Of a stretch of 64,000 nucleotides of DNA, positions 1 to 8,125 are shown in pieces. The stretch covers positions 19,043 to 83,042 of the forward strand of contig NZ_CAJUBO010000007.1 of NCBI RefSeq assembly GCF_910584445.1. Direction: 5' to 3'. This DNA is from an uncultured Desulfovibrio sp. Its GTDB lineage: Bacteria; Desulfobacterota; Desulfovibrionia; Desulfovibrionales; Desulfovibrionaceae. Below the pieces are notes generated by a model. It was not told where the DNA came from. It ran no database searches and worked only from the letters and a program-made list of their open reading frames with translations. Made by a program: the position numbers and the translations under genes. Each line of letters starts with the position of its first letter. Within the stretch, counting starts at the first letter, position 1.

Positions 1-2
1 GG

Positions 3-221
3 GACTCCGGCATCCTCTCCGATTTCCGCTCGTTGCGCGTGGTCAAGGGCGTGGCGCGTGTGCCGGAACAGCGCACCAGAGACAAGACGGGCGGCAGGCA
101 CGGCGACAGCGTGATCGCCTGCGCCATGATGCTGGATGCGCGGAAGGAACTCGGCAGCTACGAACCCTGGGACTATGTCGGTGTGCCGATGGTGGGGTTC
201 GATTTGGCGGGATGGCGGTAA
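3..221 (+). CDS. Terminase large subunit, Mu gp28-like, C-terminal end (partial)
   Basis: The reading frame is open from the window edge and encodes 72 residues before TAA. The segment RHGDSVIACAMM resembles the conserved end of the RuvC-like nuclease domain of Mu-type large terminases (pattern RHxDxxxAxAL), which cuts concatemeric or host-joined phage DNA during headful packaging. Its position directly upstream of the portal gene is the standard Mu-like order. The ATPase domain and start codon are outside the window, so family assignment rests on this short motif plus context. Confidence 0.7.
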   Translation, partial: DSGILSDFRSLRVVKGVARVPEQRTRDKTGGRHGDSVIACAMMLDARKELGSYEPWDYVGVPMVGFDLAGWR

Positions 222-226
222 GTATG

Positions 227-820
227 CTATTTTTTTTGAGTGATCCTTGCCGTATCTTGTTTTAACAGTTTAGCATGACAGCTTTTGTGCTTTTCATAAA
301 GTTGTGAATATTTTTCAACTAAATCCTGCCGTTTTTCGCGCTTACATGCCGTAACCATACTCCCATATATTTCGTATAAATCAGCTTCCATGAGCATTTT
401 CTTTGAAGCAATACTCCGCTTTGGCAACCATTCAAGAACTCTTTTTTCAGTACCATCAATCAATTTCTGAAACTCAAACATAGCTTCATCAAAGTTTCCA
501 CTCTGTTGCAAAAAGAGGGGAAGCCGCAAAGAATGTTTTATCGGATAAATAGTTTTTGTGTCTTTTTTCAAAATTTCCGCTTCACGCAAGCATTGAATTG
601 CTCTCTCAAAATCTCCTTTTGATTTCAAATCTGTAGCTTCACGGTGTAATGATGAGATTCTCTGTTCCGCTCTGTCACCTGTGGCAATAGATATAGCATA
701 GTTGAAGTCGCTATTGCTCTTTGGATTGCTCTCACTCAAACTCCCCTTTTTCTTTTTACGCCACTTCCATACCAGATAAACAATGCCAGCACACAAAGCG
801 TAGCCCATTAAGCTTTCCAT
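227..820 (-). CDS. Phage cargo (moron): membrane-anchored TPR-like protein of unknown function
   Basis: This gene lies on the strand opposite to the structural genes, between terminase and portal, and is clearly more AT-rich than both. The chosen start (ATG at 818-820) has a GAGGA ribosome site five bases upstream; an upstream ATG at 865 has no usable spacing. The product has an N-terminal hydrophobic segment (about residues 4-17) followed by a Lys-rich stretch, so it is probably anchored in the inner membrane with a cytoplasmic body. The body is helical and resembles tetratricopeptide repeats (blocks such as GDFERAIQCLREAE and SGNFDEAMFEFQKL). I do not recognise a family. Orientation and composition suggest a lysogenic-conversion or superinfection-exclusion gene; this is inference. 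Confidence 0.7.
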   Translation of the reverse strand: MESLMGYALCAGIVYLVWKWRKKKKGSLSESNPKSNSDFNYAISIATGDRAEQRISSLHREATDLKSKGDFERAIQCLREAEILKKDTKTIYPIKHSLRLPLFLQQSGNFDEAMFEFQKLIDGTEKRVLEWLPKRSIASKKMLMEADLYEIYGSMVTACKREKRQDLVEKYSQLYEKHKSCHAKLLKQDTARITQKK

Positions 821-911
821 ATTCGTCCTCATATTTTCCGCATAGTTCGCACGGCTTACAGGCATTCCTTCCGATTTCCGGTCATATTGCCAGAAAACGG
901 AGGCGATTTCT

Positions 912-2486
912 ATGGCCGATGGGCTTTATATGCCGGATGGCACGTTCAGGCCGTTTTCGGCGGCGGAACTTTCAACGGAGCTGGCCACGCGCCAGAACGC
1001 CGGCGTCTATTATGCGGAGCTGGAGGGCTGGCTTTCAACCCTGCCAGACCCTGATCCGGTTTTACGCAAGAGGGGCGATGAGGCCACGGTCTTGCACGAT
1101 CTTTCCGCCGATGACCAGGTCACCACGGCCATGCTCTCCCGCAAGAACCGCGTCCTCAACTGTCCGCATTTCAGCCTGCGCGCCGGGGCCGTGGAGGGCG
1201 AGGAGCCGACCCCGGAGGCCGAGGAACTTTTCCGGCGTTTTCGGCAGGATTTGGAGCGCACAAACCAGAGATCCATCATCAGCGCCATACTGGACGCGCC
1301 TTTTTATGGTTACACGCCGCTGGAACTGGTCTGGGAATTCTCCGGCGACTGGTGGCATCTCGTGGACATCATCGCCCGGCCCTTTCACTGGTTTCGCTTT
1401 GACAGCAAAAACCAGCCGGTATTCGTGGGTGAATACGGCCTGTTCTGTGCCGAACCAAAGCCACTGCCACCCGGCAAATTCGTCTTTGTGACGCACCACG
1501 CTACCTACGACAACCCCTACGGCCTGCGGCTTTTGAGCCGTTGCCTCTGGCCCGTGAGTTTCAAGCGCGGCGGCCTCACCTTTTACTCCAGATTTGTCGA
1601 GCGGCACGGCATGCCGTGGGTGGTCGGCGAAGCTCCCAGCCAGGCCAAGGCCGAAGATAAAAACGAGATGGCCCGCAATCTTGCCCGCATGGTGCAGGAT
1701 GCCGTGGCGGTCATCCCTCATGGGGCAAACGTCAAGCTGGAGAGCGCGGGCCAGACGCAGGGAGAAATCCACGAGAAATTTCTGGCACGCCAGGACAAGG
1801 CCATCAGCAAAATCCTCATGGGGCAGACGCTTACGATCGAGATGGAGGGGAAAAACAGCCAGGCCGCCGCCCAGACGCATAACGATGTCGCCGAAGGGCT
1901 GGCCGACGCCGACAAGGCAATGGTCTGCGATGCCTGGAATGAAGTCGCGTGGCTCTATGCCCAGGTCAACGCCACGCCGGGCGTATTGGCTCCTTTGGCC
2001 GCGTATGAAGAGCCGGACGACCTCAACACGCGCGCCGATCTGGACAAGAAGCTGACCGAAATCGGCGCGGAATTCACCGAAGAGCATTTCACGGAGGTCT
2101 ATGGCCTGAAGCCCGGCGAATTTCAGGTGCGCGGCGCGGCGCCATCGCTGCCGGAGACGGAGGGGGCCGCAACGGATTTTGCCGCGCCAGCAGCACGAGA
2201 AATGAGAATGGCGGAAACGGCGCAAAAGACGCTGGACGCAGCTATTGTCAAAATGCTGCCAAAGACCCTGCGGGCCAGCAACGCCTTTGTCGGCGAGGTG
2301 GAGGACGCCGTCCGTAAGGCAACGAGCTATGACGATCTGCAGGATCGGCTCGTGGAATTGCTGGCCCCCTCCATGACGCCGCGCACACTGGAGAACTTCC
2401 TGGCCTGCGCCATGACAGCCGCCGCAGGGCATGGCGCTGCGGCCATAGAAGCGGAAATCGAAGCCGATGGCCAAGAAAACGCCTGA
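912..2486 (+). CDS. Portal protein, DUF935 / Mu gp29-like
   Basis: The 524-residue product has the size and character of DUF935 portal proteins: an acidic N-terminal region, a central region with the block KILMGQTLT (a recognisable feature of Mu gp29 homologues) and an Ala-rich C-terminal tail. Portals form the dodecameric ring at the head vertex through which the terminase pumps DNA. The start has a GGAGG site nine bases upstream. The last 20 bases overlap the next gene, so translation of portal and MuF protein is probably coupled. Confidence 0.9.
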   Translation: MADGLYMPDGTFRPFSAAELSTELATRQNAGVYYAELEGWLSTLPDPDPVLRKRGDEATVLHDLSADDQVTTAMLSRKNRVLNCPHFSLRAGAVEGEEPTPEAEELFRRFRQDLERTNQRSIISAILDAPFYGYTPLELVWEFSGDWWHLVDIIARPFHWFRFDSKNQPVFVGEYGLFCAEPKPLPPGKFVFVTHHATYDNPYGLRLLSRCLWPVSFKRGGLTFYSRFVERHGMPWVVGEAPSQAKAEDKNEMARNLARMVQDAVAVIPHGANVKLESAGQTQGEIHEKFLARQDKAISKILMGQTLTIEMEGKNSQAAAQTHNDVAEGLADADKAMVCDAWNEVAWLYAQVNATPGVLAPLAAYEEPDDLNTRADLDKKLTEIGAEFTEEHFTEVYGLKPGEFQVRGAAPSLPETEGAATDFAAPAAREMRMAETAQKTLDAAIVKMLPKTLRASNAFVGEVEDAVRKATSYDDLQDRLVELLAPSMTPRTLENFLACAMTAAAGHGAAAIEAEIEADGQENA

Positions 2487-4413
2487 CATCACGCTGGATG
2501 ATCCTGAACTCATCGCCGAACCAGTCCAGCCCGATGCGGCCATCAAGTTCTGGCAGGAGCGCGCGAAGCTGACATGGGATCAGGCAAAGGGGCTGGCGGA
2601 CGGCGCGAAGGCGCGGGCGTTCTACGTCACTGGCCTGTATCAGCAAGACCTCGTGCAACTGGTCAGCGATGGTATTGAGGCTGCGCTGACCAATGGCGAG
2701 ACGCTGCCGCAATTCAAGGCGCGCATCCTCCAGGCGATAGAAAGCCAGGGCTGGCATGGCCACAGGGTTGAAAACATCTTCCGCACCAACATGCAGTCCG
2801 CCTACTCCGCAGGCCGCTACAAAAAAATGCAGGCCGTCAAGAAATCCCGGCCATACTGGCAATATCTGGCCGTCATGGACAAGCGCGTCCGCCCCTCCCA
2901 TGCCGTGCTGCACGGCAAGGTCTACCCGGCTGATCACGAGTTCTGGGGGTCCAATTATCCGCCCAATGGCTTCAGGTGCCGCTGTTCCGTGGTCACGTTG
3001 TCCGAGCGGCAGGTCAAGGCGCAGGGGCTGACCGTTGAAACGGATATGCCCAAAGCCGACGTCTGGACAGACCCCAAAACGGGCATGGAGTATTTTGTCA
3101 ATTTCCCAGGGGCCGACCCTGGTTTCCGCAATAACCCGTTTGCAGAATGGGCAAAAAACGGCGGCATCGCCGACTTGCCGGGCCTCAAAGATTTTGCTCC
3201 GGCCAAAAAAGCCCCCGTCACCCAGAAATCCATCCAGGTCGAAATCTCCTCACTGGAGGAACAGATCAAGGCAACCAAGGACAAGGCCGAAAAAGAAGCC
3301 CTGATGGCAAAAAAGGCCGAGCAGCAGGCGCTCCTTGAGAAAAAGGCCGCAACCGCACTCAAAAACAAGCTGAACGCGGAGAAAAAGAAGCTCAAGACAA
3401 AGATCGATGCCTTTCCCGTCAAAACCTATAGCGGCATCTGGCAGTCCGAGGTCACCACAGCCGACTGGGCGAGCAAGGCCGCCAGCATTCAGGCAAAAAA
3501 AGACTATTACCTTGCCAAACTTGGGCACGGAGGCATCTCATCCGAGAATGTTGCAAAATTTCAGAAATTTCTCAAAGACCTGGACGAGTTTTCAGAAAAG
3601 GGGCAGGAATACTACAATCTACAGCAGAGCCTGAAAAATAATCAGGCATCCTTGTTATCTCTCAAAAAAGGGGGTAAGGTTTCCGACAAGGTTGTCAAAG
3701 CTGTTGACGACCCGTACTCACAGGAACGCAAAAATGCGGCGATTTGGGCCAAGACGCCGAAAGAGGCTGATAATGTCCTCCGACAGAAATGCGGCGAAGT
3801 CTGGAGAACCGCCAAGGCAGTTGAAAAGAGCGCTGCCTATAAATATACTTCCGGGTCAGGGTCTTTCAACCGACCGCTACGTGGGTATGATAAAATTTGG
3901 AGCAGTTTCAAGGGCATCGGCAAAGTAAGCTTGAACAATGAGAAGTCAGGAGCTGCAATCAAGCATTTGACGAATCTGATCAACAGGTCGACCTACGATA
4001 AAGATATATGGGTGCAGCGCGGCGTCCAGCCTGCTGGAGCGGCGGCGTTTTTGGGGATTTCAGAAAAACAGCTGATGAGCATGTCGCAGGACAAATTATT
4101 CGACCTGCTAAAAAAAGACGCAGTTACTGATACCGCGTTTGTTTCATGCGGAAGCTGTAAAGGGCATGGTTTTTCAGGAGTTATTTTCAATATTTATTGC
4201 CCCAAAGGGACAAAAATGCTGTATGCCGAGCCGTTTAGCGCTTATGGGGGAGGCGATAAAAAGAAGTGGGACGGCATGAGCGGTCAATCCTTCTTTGGGC
4301 ATGAGCTTGAAACGATTATTCAGCGTGGGACAAAATTCAGAATCACAAAGGTTGAAAAAGGCTACAAGGGCATTTTTATAGATATGGAAGTTGTGGAGCA
4401 AATCGAGGTATAG
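2467..4413 (+). CDS. MuF head-morphogenesis protein fused to C-terminal ADP-ribosyltransferase domain
   Basis: The 648-residue protein has three parts. Residues ~95-190 are a MuF (Mu gpF/SPP1 gp7) domain, with IFRTNMQSAYSAGRY, MDKRVRPSHAVLHG and GFRCRCSV. Residues ~255-410 are a Lys/Glu/Ala-rich coiled-coil linker. Residues ~465-648 look like a VIP2/R-S-E-class ADP-ribosyltransferase: YKYTSGSGSFNRPLRGY, the NAD-binding Arg in WVQRGV (R518), an STS-like strand FVSCGSC (558-564, with S560 and S563) and the catalytic ExE as E613-L-E615 followed by IIQRGTKF. Plain Mu gpF has no such domain and is usually shorter. MuF proteins with C-terminal toxin domains are a known class of phage polymorphic toxins, probably packaged or delivered with the virion. 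The next gene encodes the opposing hydrolase. The STS motif departs from consensus (SCGS), so activity needs testing. Confidence 0.88.
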   Translation: MAKKTPDITLDDPELIAEPVQPDAAIKFWQERAKLTWDQAKGLADGAKARAFYVTGLYQQDLVQLVSDGIEAALTNGETLPQFKARILQAIESQGWHGHRVENIFRTNMQSAYSAGRYKKMQAVKKSRPYWQYLAVMDKRVRPSHAVLHGKVYPADHEFWGSNYPPNGFRCRCSVVTLSERQVKAQGLTVETDMPKADVWTDPKTGMEYFVNFPGADPGFRNNPFAEWAKNGGIADLPGLKDFAPAKKAPVTQKSIQVEISSLEEQIKATKDKAEKEALMAKKAEQQALLEKKAATALKNKLNAEKKKLKTKIDAFPVKTYSGIWQSEVTTADWASKAASIQAKKDYYLAKLGHGGISSENVAKFQKFLKDLDEFSEKGQEYYNLQQSLKNNQASLLSLKKGGKVSDKVVKAVDDPYSQERKNAAIWAKTPKEADNVLRQKCGEVWRTAKAVEKSAAYKYTSGSGSFNRPLRGYDKIWSSFKGIGKVSLNNEKSGAAIKHLTNLINRSTYDKDIWVQRGVQPAGAAAFLGISEKQLMSMSQDKLFDLLKKDAVTDTAFVSCGSCKGHGFSGVIFNIYCPKGTKMLYAEPFSAYGGGDKKKWDGMSGQSFFGHELETIIQRGTKFRITKVEKGYKGIFIDMEVVEQIEV

Positions 4414-4416
4414 ATC

Positions 4417-5562
4417 ATGGAAGCAGCAAAGCCGCGTTGGGAAAACGAAACCTGGACGGCGTTACATCCTAACCCCGTAGCCTGCCGTACCTGTATTTTC
4501 AGGGCGACAGCAGGCGAGGGCTACGTCCTCGACAGGGCTACCACAGATACATGCACCATCTATGAAGCCCCGGAGCGCAAGCCTGATGACGTGTACTGGC
4601 ATGGAGCTGGCTGCGAAAACTACGAGGCCGCCGATGATAAGCCGCAATCGCTGCTTTTGGGCATTGCTGTGGCTGATGCCCTCGGTGTGCCTGTTGAATT
4701 CAAAAAACGCGGGACATTCCATGTCGCCAAGATGGAGGGCTACGGAACCTATGACCAGCCGCCGGGAACATGGTCGGATGACACATCCATGACGCTGGCT
4801 TTGGCGGAGAATATGGGGCCGACAAAAATCTACATGGAAGACCTCGCAAAGAGCTTTATTGCCTGGCGCGACGAGGCGGCCTACACCCCGCATGGCGAAA
4901 CCTTTGACATCGGCAACGCCACAAATCGCGCTATTGAGCGCATGAAAAAAGGGGTAGAGCCGACCAGGGCCGGGGGCAAGGAAGAGAAGGACAATGGCAA
5001 TGGCAGCCTGATGCGAGTCGCGCCGCTCGCCTTGTATTTCTTCGGCAAACCCGACGCACGGCAGCGGTATCAGATAACGAAAGACGTCTCCTCCATGACG
5101 CACGCCCACCCCTGGTCTGTGACGGCCTGCTTCATCTATCTGGAGATGCTCAATCTGCTGCGCAAGGGGCGCGGAAAGAAGGCCGCCTATGCGGAGCTGA
5201 AAGAGGCATTCAGTGGCTACGCCTTCTTGGATAAAGCCGCTCTGGCCAAGTTTGACCGCATTCTCAAAGGCGATATCGCTGTATTGCCGGAGAGCGAGAT
5301 CAGCAGCACGGGCTTTGTGGTGGATACGCTGGAAGCGGCATTCTGGTCATTCTTGACCACCAAAAGTTACAAAGACGCGGTCTTGCGGGCGGTAAACCTG
5401 GGCGATGACACTGACACGACGGGCGCTGTCACCGGCGCTTTGGCCGGCCTGCACTACGGTCTGAAAGACATCCCGCAGGAATGGCTGGACACCCTCGTGA
5501 AGCGTGAGGATATCCGCGACATCGCCATCAAGATGCCGAGATGGGATTTGCTGCCCGATTAA
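4417..5562 (+). CDS. ADP-ribosylglycohydrolase (DraG/ARH family) with N-terminal Cys4 extension; probable immunity to the upstream ART
   Basis: The 381-residue product contains the metal-binding motifs of ADP-ribosylglycohydrolases: GIAVADALGVPVEF, WSDDT (119-123), NGSLMRVAPLA and GDDTDTTG (329-336), which together hold two Mg ions and hydrolyse ADP-ribose from proteins. All expected acidic ligands are present. Before the catalytic domain (starting ~residue 77) is an extension with C23-x2-C26, C46 and C66 that could bind zinc or act as an adaptor. The gene starts 3 bp after the MuF-ART stop, its ribosome site (GAGG) lies inside the end of that gene, and a terminator follows it. A co-translated ART/ARH pair fits a toxin and its enzymatic immunity, as known for T6SS ART effectors with ARH immunity proteins; the pairing here is inference. 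Confidence 0.9.
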   Translation: MEAAKPRWENETWTALHPNPVACRTCIFRATAGEGYVLDRATTDTCTIYEAPERKPDDVYWHGAGCENYEAADDKPQSLLLGIAVADALGVPVEFKKRGTFHVAKMEGYGTYDQPPGTWSDDTSMTLALAENMGPTKIYMEDLAKSFIAWRDEAAYTPHGETFDIGNATNRAIERMKKGVEPTRAGGKEEKDNGNGSLMRVAPLALYFFGKPDARQRYQITKDVSSMTHAHPWSVTACFIYLEMLNLLRKGRGKKAAYAELKEAFSGYAFLDKAALAKFDRILKGDIAVLPESEISSTGFVVDTLEAAFWSFLTTKSYKDAVLRAVNLGDDTDTTGAVTGALAGLHYGLKDIPQEWLDTLVKREDIRDIAIKMPRWDLLPD

Positions 5563-5597
5563 AATACCCTGCATAGTCCGCCTGGAGTCCAGGCGCG

Positions 5598-5639
5598 GCC
5601 CCCGTTTTTGGTTCATGGTAGCCAGAAACGGGGGCTTTT
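5598..5639 (+). terminator. Rho-independent terminator after the ART/ARH pair
   Basis: Perfect 10-bp arms GCCCCCGTTT (5598-5607) and AAACGGGGGC (5626-5635) are followed by TTTT. It separates the portal/MuF-ART/ARH block from the protease and capsid genes, so the latter probably have their own promoter or rely on antitermination. Confidence 0.75.
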
Positions 5640-5641
5640 GC

Positions 5642-6565
5642 ATGGATAACTGGATCGAAATTGCCCGTGCCGGCACGTTCGTCGACAGCCAGGGGAGGCC
5701 GCAAACGTTTACGGATGCGGATCTCTCGGCCATCGCCAGTGCCTACGACCCGCAAAAGCGGGATTGCCCGCTCGTTTTCGGTCACCCCAAAACGGACGCG
5801 GCCCCGGCCTTTGGCTGGGCGCAGCGCGTCAAGGCCACAGGCGGGAAATTGCTTGCACAATTCGCCCAGGTTCCGGGCGAGGTGAAGGAGCTTGTGGCAA
5901 AAGGGCACTACCGCCACGTCAGCATGAGCCTGATGCCGGATCGGGTGACCTTGCGCCATGTGGCGCTTCTGGGCGCGGCGCAGCCGGCCATAGACGGCTT
6001 GAAGGCCGTGGAGCTGGCACAGGGCGAGGAAGCCATAACCGTGGATTTTTCCACACAAGGAGGAAACGGTATGCCCGACGATGATCTGCAGAAGAAAATC
6101 GGCGCGTTGGAGGAGCGCGTCAAGAGCCTGGAAAGCGAAAACGCCACACTGAAGCAGCAGGCACAGAGCCACAAGGATGGCAAGGAAAAGGCGGAGGCCG
6201 AAAAGACCGCCGCGCAGGAAAAGGCGGACAAGGCCGCCGCCGATTTCGCCGCCTACAAGGGTGCTGTGGAAGCCGAGCGGCGCGAGGCCCGCGTGTCCGC
6301 CCTTGTGGCGGCGGGCAGGATCACCCCGGCGGAGAAGCCCGGCGTGCTGCAATTCGCCGCCGCGCTGGCTGCCCAGGGCGGCAGCATCGACTTTGCTTCC
6401 CCGGACGGCAAGACCGAGACCATCAGCCTGGAGGAGAAATACCTGCGCGATCAGGAGTCCAGACCGGCGGACGAACGGGGCGATGCCATGTTCTCCGCCC
6501 CTCCCGCTCACAGCGCGCAGGGCACCCAGACCATCAACCCGGCGGAGCTGACCGCCAAGCTGTAG
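5642..6565 (+). CDS. Prohead protease with C-terminal scaffold, Mu gpI-like
   Basis: The 307-residue product begins DNWIEIARAGTF and continues with a block CPLVFGHPKTDAAPAFGWA, characteristic of Mu gpI-type capsid-maturation proteases, which trim the scaffold and capsid during head assembly. Residues 1-143 are the protease part. The remainder is a long coiled coil (ALEERVKSLESENATLKQQ) plus a compact tail typical of scaffolding proteins. An in-frame internal start provides the scaffold separately (see nested entry). The ATG at 5642 was chosen over an upstream start at 5504 because the latter lies inside the ARH gene and would read through the terminator hairpin. Its own ribosome site (GGGGGC) is weak. 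Confidence 0.85.
   Translation: MDNWIEIARAGTFVDSQGRPQTFTDADLSAIASAYDPQKRDCPLVFGHPKTDAAPAFGWAQRVKATGGKLLAQFAQVPGEVKELVAKGHYRHVSMSLMPDRVTLRHVALLGAAQPAIDGLKAVELAQGEEAITVDFSTQGGNGMPDDDLQKKIGALEERVKSLESENATLKQQAQSHKDGKEKAEAEKTAAQEKADKAAADFAAYKGAVEAERREARVSALVAAGRITPAEKPGVLQFAAALAAQGGSIDFASPDGKTETISLEEKYLRDQESRPADERGDAMFSAPPAHSAQGTQTINPAELTAKL
6071..6565 (+). CDS. Nested scaffolding protein, Mu gpZ-like, in frame within the protease gene
   Basis: A full AAGGAGG ribosome site at 6057-6063 sits seven bases before an in-frame ATG at 6071, stronger than the site of the parent gene. The 164-residue product is exactly the coiled-coil scaffold half (MPDDDLQKKIGALEERVKSL onward). In Mu and lambda the scaffold is likewise made from an internal start of the protease gene, which yields an excess of scaffold over protease. 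Sequence evidence for separate translation is strong; existence of the separate protein is inferred. Confidence 0.75.
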   Translation: MPDDDLQKKIGALEERVKSLESENATLKQQAQSHKDGKEKAEAEKTAAQEKADKAAADFAAYKGAVEAERREARVSALVAAGRITPAEKPGVLQFAAALAAQGGSIDFASPDGKTETISLEEKYLRDQESRPADERGDAMFSAPPAHSAQGTQTINPAELTAKL

Positions 6566-6574
6566 GAGCGTCTC

Positions 6575-6994
6575 ATGGCAAATGAAGGGTATCTCGGCAA
6601 GCACACCATCGGCGGAGAACGTGCCGCCACCAGCGACCATCAGGTCGTGCTGCACTATCTGCCGCTCTCGGCCAGCGCCAGGACGAAAGCGATCCCCGTG
6701 GGGACAGTGCTGAAACGCGTGGACGTCACCGAAACCACGGGCGAAGGCGAGGCCGCCGTCACAAAGGTTGTGGGCGTGGCCTGGGAGCCGCTGCTTTCCA
6801 CGGACGCGGCCACGGTTTCGCCGGCGGCGGTGGTTGACAGCCCTTGCGATCCTACGGGCGAATCCGCCGAGACCTCGGCGCTCTGCGTGGTGCATGGCGG
6901 CGTGAAGGCGCGCCTGCTGAAAACCGGTGACGACAAGCCGCTGACCGATGTTCAGGCGGCCCTGCTCATGGAGCGCGGCATTTTCGCCGTGTAG
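6575..6994 (+). CDS. Head decoration protein, lambda gpD-like
   Basis: The 139-residue product lies between protease/scaffold and major capsid protein, the usual site of the decoration (head-stabilising) protein. It has the gpD-like pattern of a small beta-rich protein ending in a short helix (DVQAALLMERGIFAV). Two internal cysteines are unusual for the family. A GGAG site precedes the ATG. Function would be trimeric capping on the outer capsid surface to resist DNA pressure. Confidence 0.8.
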   Translation: MANEGYLGKHTIGGERAATSDHQVVLHYLPLSASARTKAIPVGTVLKRVDVTETTGEGEAAVTKVVGVAWEPLLSTDAATVSPAAVVDSPCDPTGESAETSALCVVHGGVKARLLKTGDDKPLTDVQAALLMERGIFAV

Positions 6995-7024
6995 TCCAAA
7001 ACAGTCTAACAAGGCGGAATCACA

Positions 7025-8017
7025 ATGCTCGCAACGCTTCGCAATCTCTTTGCGCCGCAGGCGGTGGCGCAGAGTCTCAAGACGCTGCCGCCCATCGAGT
7101 CCACCATCATGGACTCCTATTTCAAAAGCCGGCCCGCGCATCCGCTGCCCATGCTCGGCATTACCGATCTTCGGGCCGTTGTCCAGACGGTGCCTGTGGT
7201 GCGGCGCGAGGGGTCTCCCGTGCCCCTCCTGGAAGAAGAAGTGGAAACCCAGTATTTCGCGCCCCTGCCGATCAAGGTGCAGGTGCCCGTTTCCGCCGCC
7301 GAGATGAACGACCTGCGCGTCGTCATGGGGAACCAGGCGTCGCTGGAAGCCTGGCGCACCCGCAAGGTGGAGCAGATCCGGCAGACCATGCACAACACGA
7401 CCGAGGGCATGTGCGCCGGTGTTTTGTCCACCGGCAAGCTGGCGTGGCCGGTGCAGCTGCAGGGAGGGCGCAGCGCCGACTACGGTCTGGACTATGGCGC
7501 TCCGCTCTCCCACACCCTGTCGGCCAAGCTCACCGGGGCATCCTCGCTCTCCGACGTCTACCGCCTGCTGCGGGATATGCAGCAGAAAATCCGCATGGCC
7601 GGCCTCGGCGGCAAGGTGGAATTCCTTTGCGGCGAAGACGTGGCGGCGGTTTTCCTGGACATGGCGGAGAACTGGAAGTCCACGGCCCAGAACGCGCCGC
7701 TGTCCATCAAGCTGGGCAACGGCGAGGTGCAGGTCGGTTCCTACGTTATCCGCTTCATGGACGAAACCTACCCCGCCCCGTCCGGCGAGTGGGTGCCCAA
7801 GCTGGACGCCAAGACGCTCATGGCCATTGCCGTGGATGTGCCCGGTATCATCTGGTACTGCGCCATTGACTCCATATCGGCCACTAATGCCGCCGTGCCC
7901 ATGCACATCGTGCCCGTGAAGCGCGAGGATGATTCGGGGATCACGCTCATCGGCCAGACCAAACCCATGCCCGCGCGGCCTTCCCGGAGCGTCTGCAAAT
8001 GCGTGGCGGTGGCGTAA
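7025..8017 (+). CDS. Major capsid protein, lambda gpE-like
   Basis: The 330-residue product follows the decoration gene and has the length and layout of the lambda E / phage P21 capsid family: an N-terminal helix region, then the beta-rich HK97-fold core with segments such as LDYGAPLSHTLSAK and GEVQVGSYVIRFMDETY. It assembles the icosahedral shell around the scaffold described above. A small gap with AAGGCGG upstream gives a reasonable ribosome site. Confidence 0.87.
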   Translation: MLATLRNLFAPQAVAQSLKTLPPIESTIMDSYFKSRPAHPLPMLGITDLRAVVQTVPVVRREGSPVPLLEEEVETQYFAPLPIKVQVPVSAAEMNDLRVVMGNQASLEAWRTRKVEQIRQTMHNTTEGMCAGVLSTGKLAWPVQLQGGRSADYGLDYGAPLSHTLSAKLTGASSLSDVYRLLRDMQQKIRMAGLGGKVEFLCGEDVAAVFLDMAENWKSTAQNAPLSIKLGNGEVQVGSYVIRFMDETYPAPSGEWVPKLDAKTLMAIAVDVPGIIWYCAIDSISATNAAVPMHIVPVKREDDSGITLIGQTKPMPARPSRSVCKCVAVA

Positions 8018-8083
8018 CGCCGTATGCGCCGCTGTGGCGAAAAAACACGCCCGGACGGGCCAACATCGCCGTAACCGATTTGG

Positions 8084-8105
8084 ACTAGTCTAAAACTAGT
8101 CTAAA
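8084..8105. repeat. Tandem 11-bp direct repeat containing CTAG
   Basis: ACTAGTCTAAA occurs twice head to tail in the 108-base gap between the capsid gene and the next head gene. Each unit contains ACTAGT, a palindrome. A tandem short repeat in an otherwise tight late operon suggests a protein-binding site, but no protein is identified. Confidence 0.5.
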
Positions 8106-8125
8106 TCGCGCGCAAAGGCCATGCC

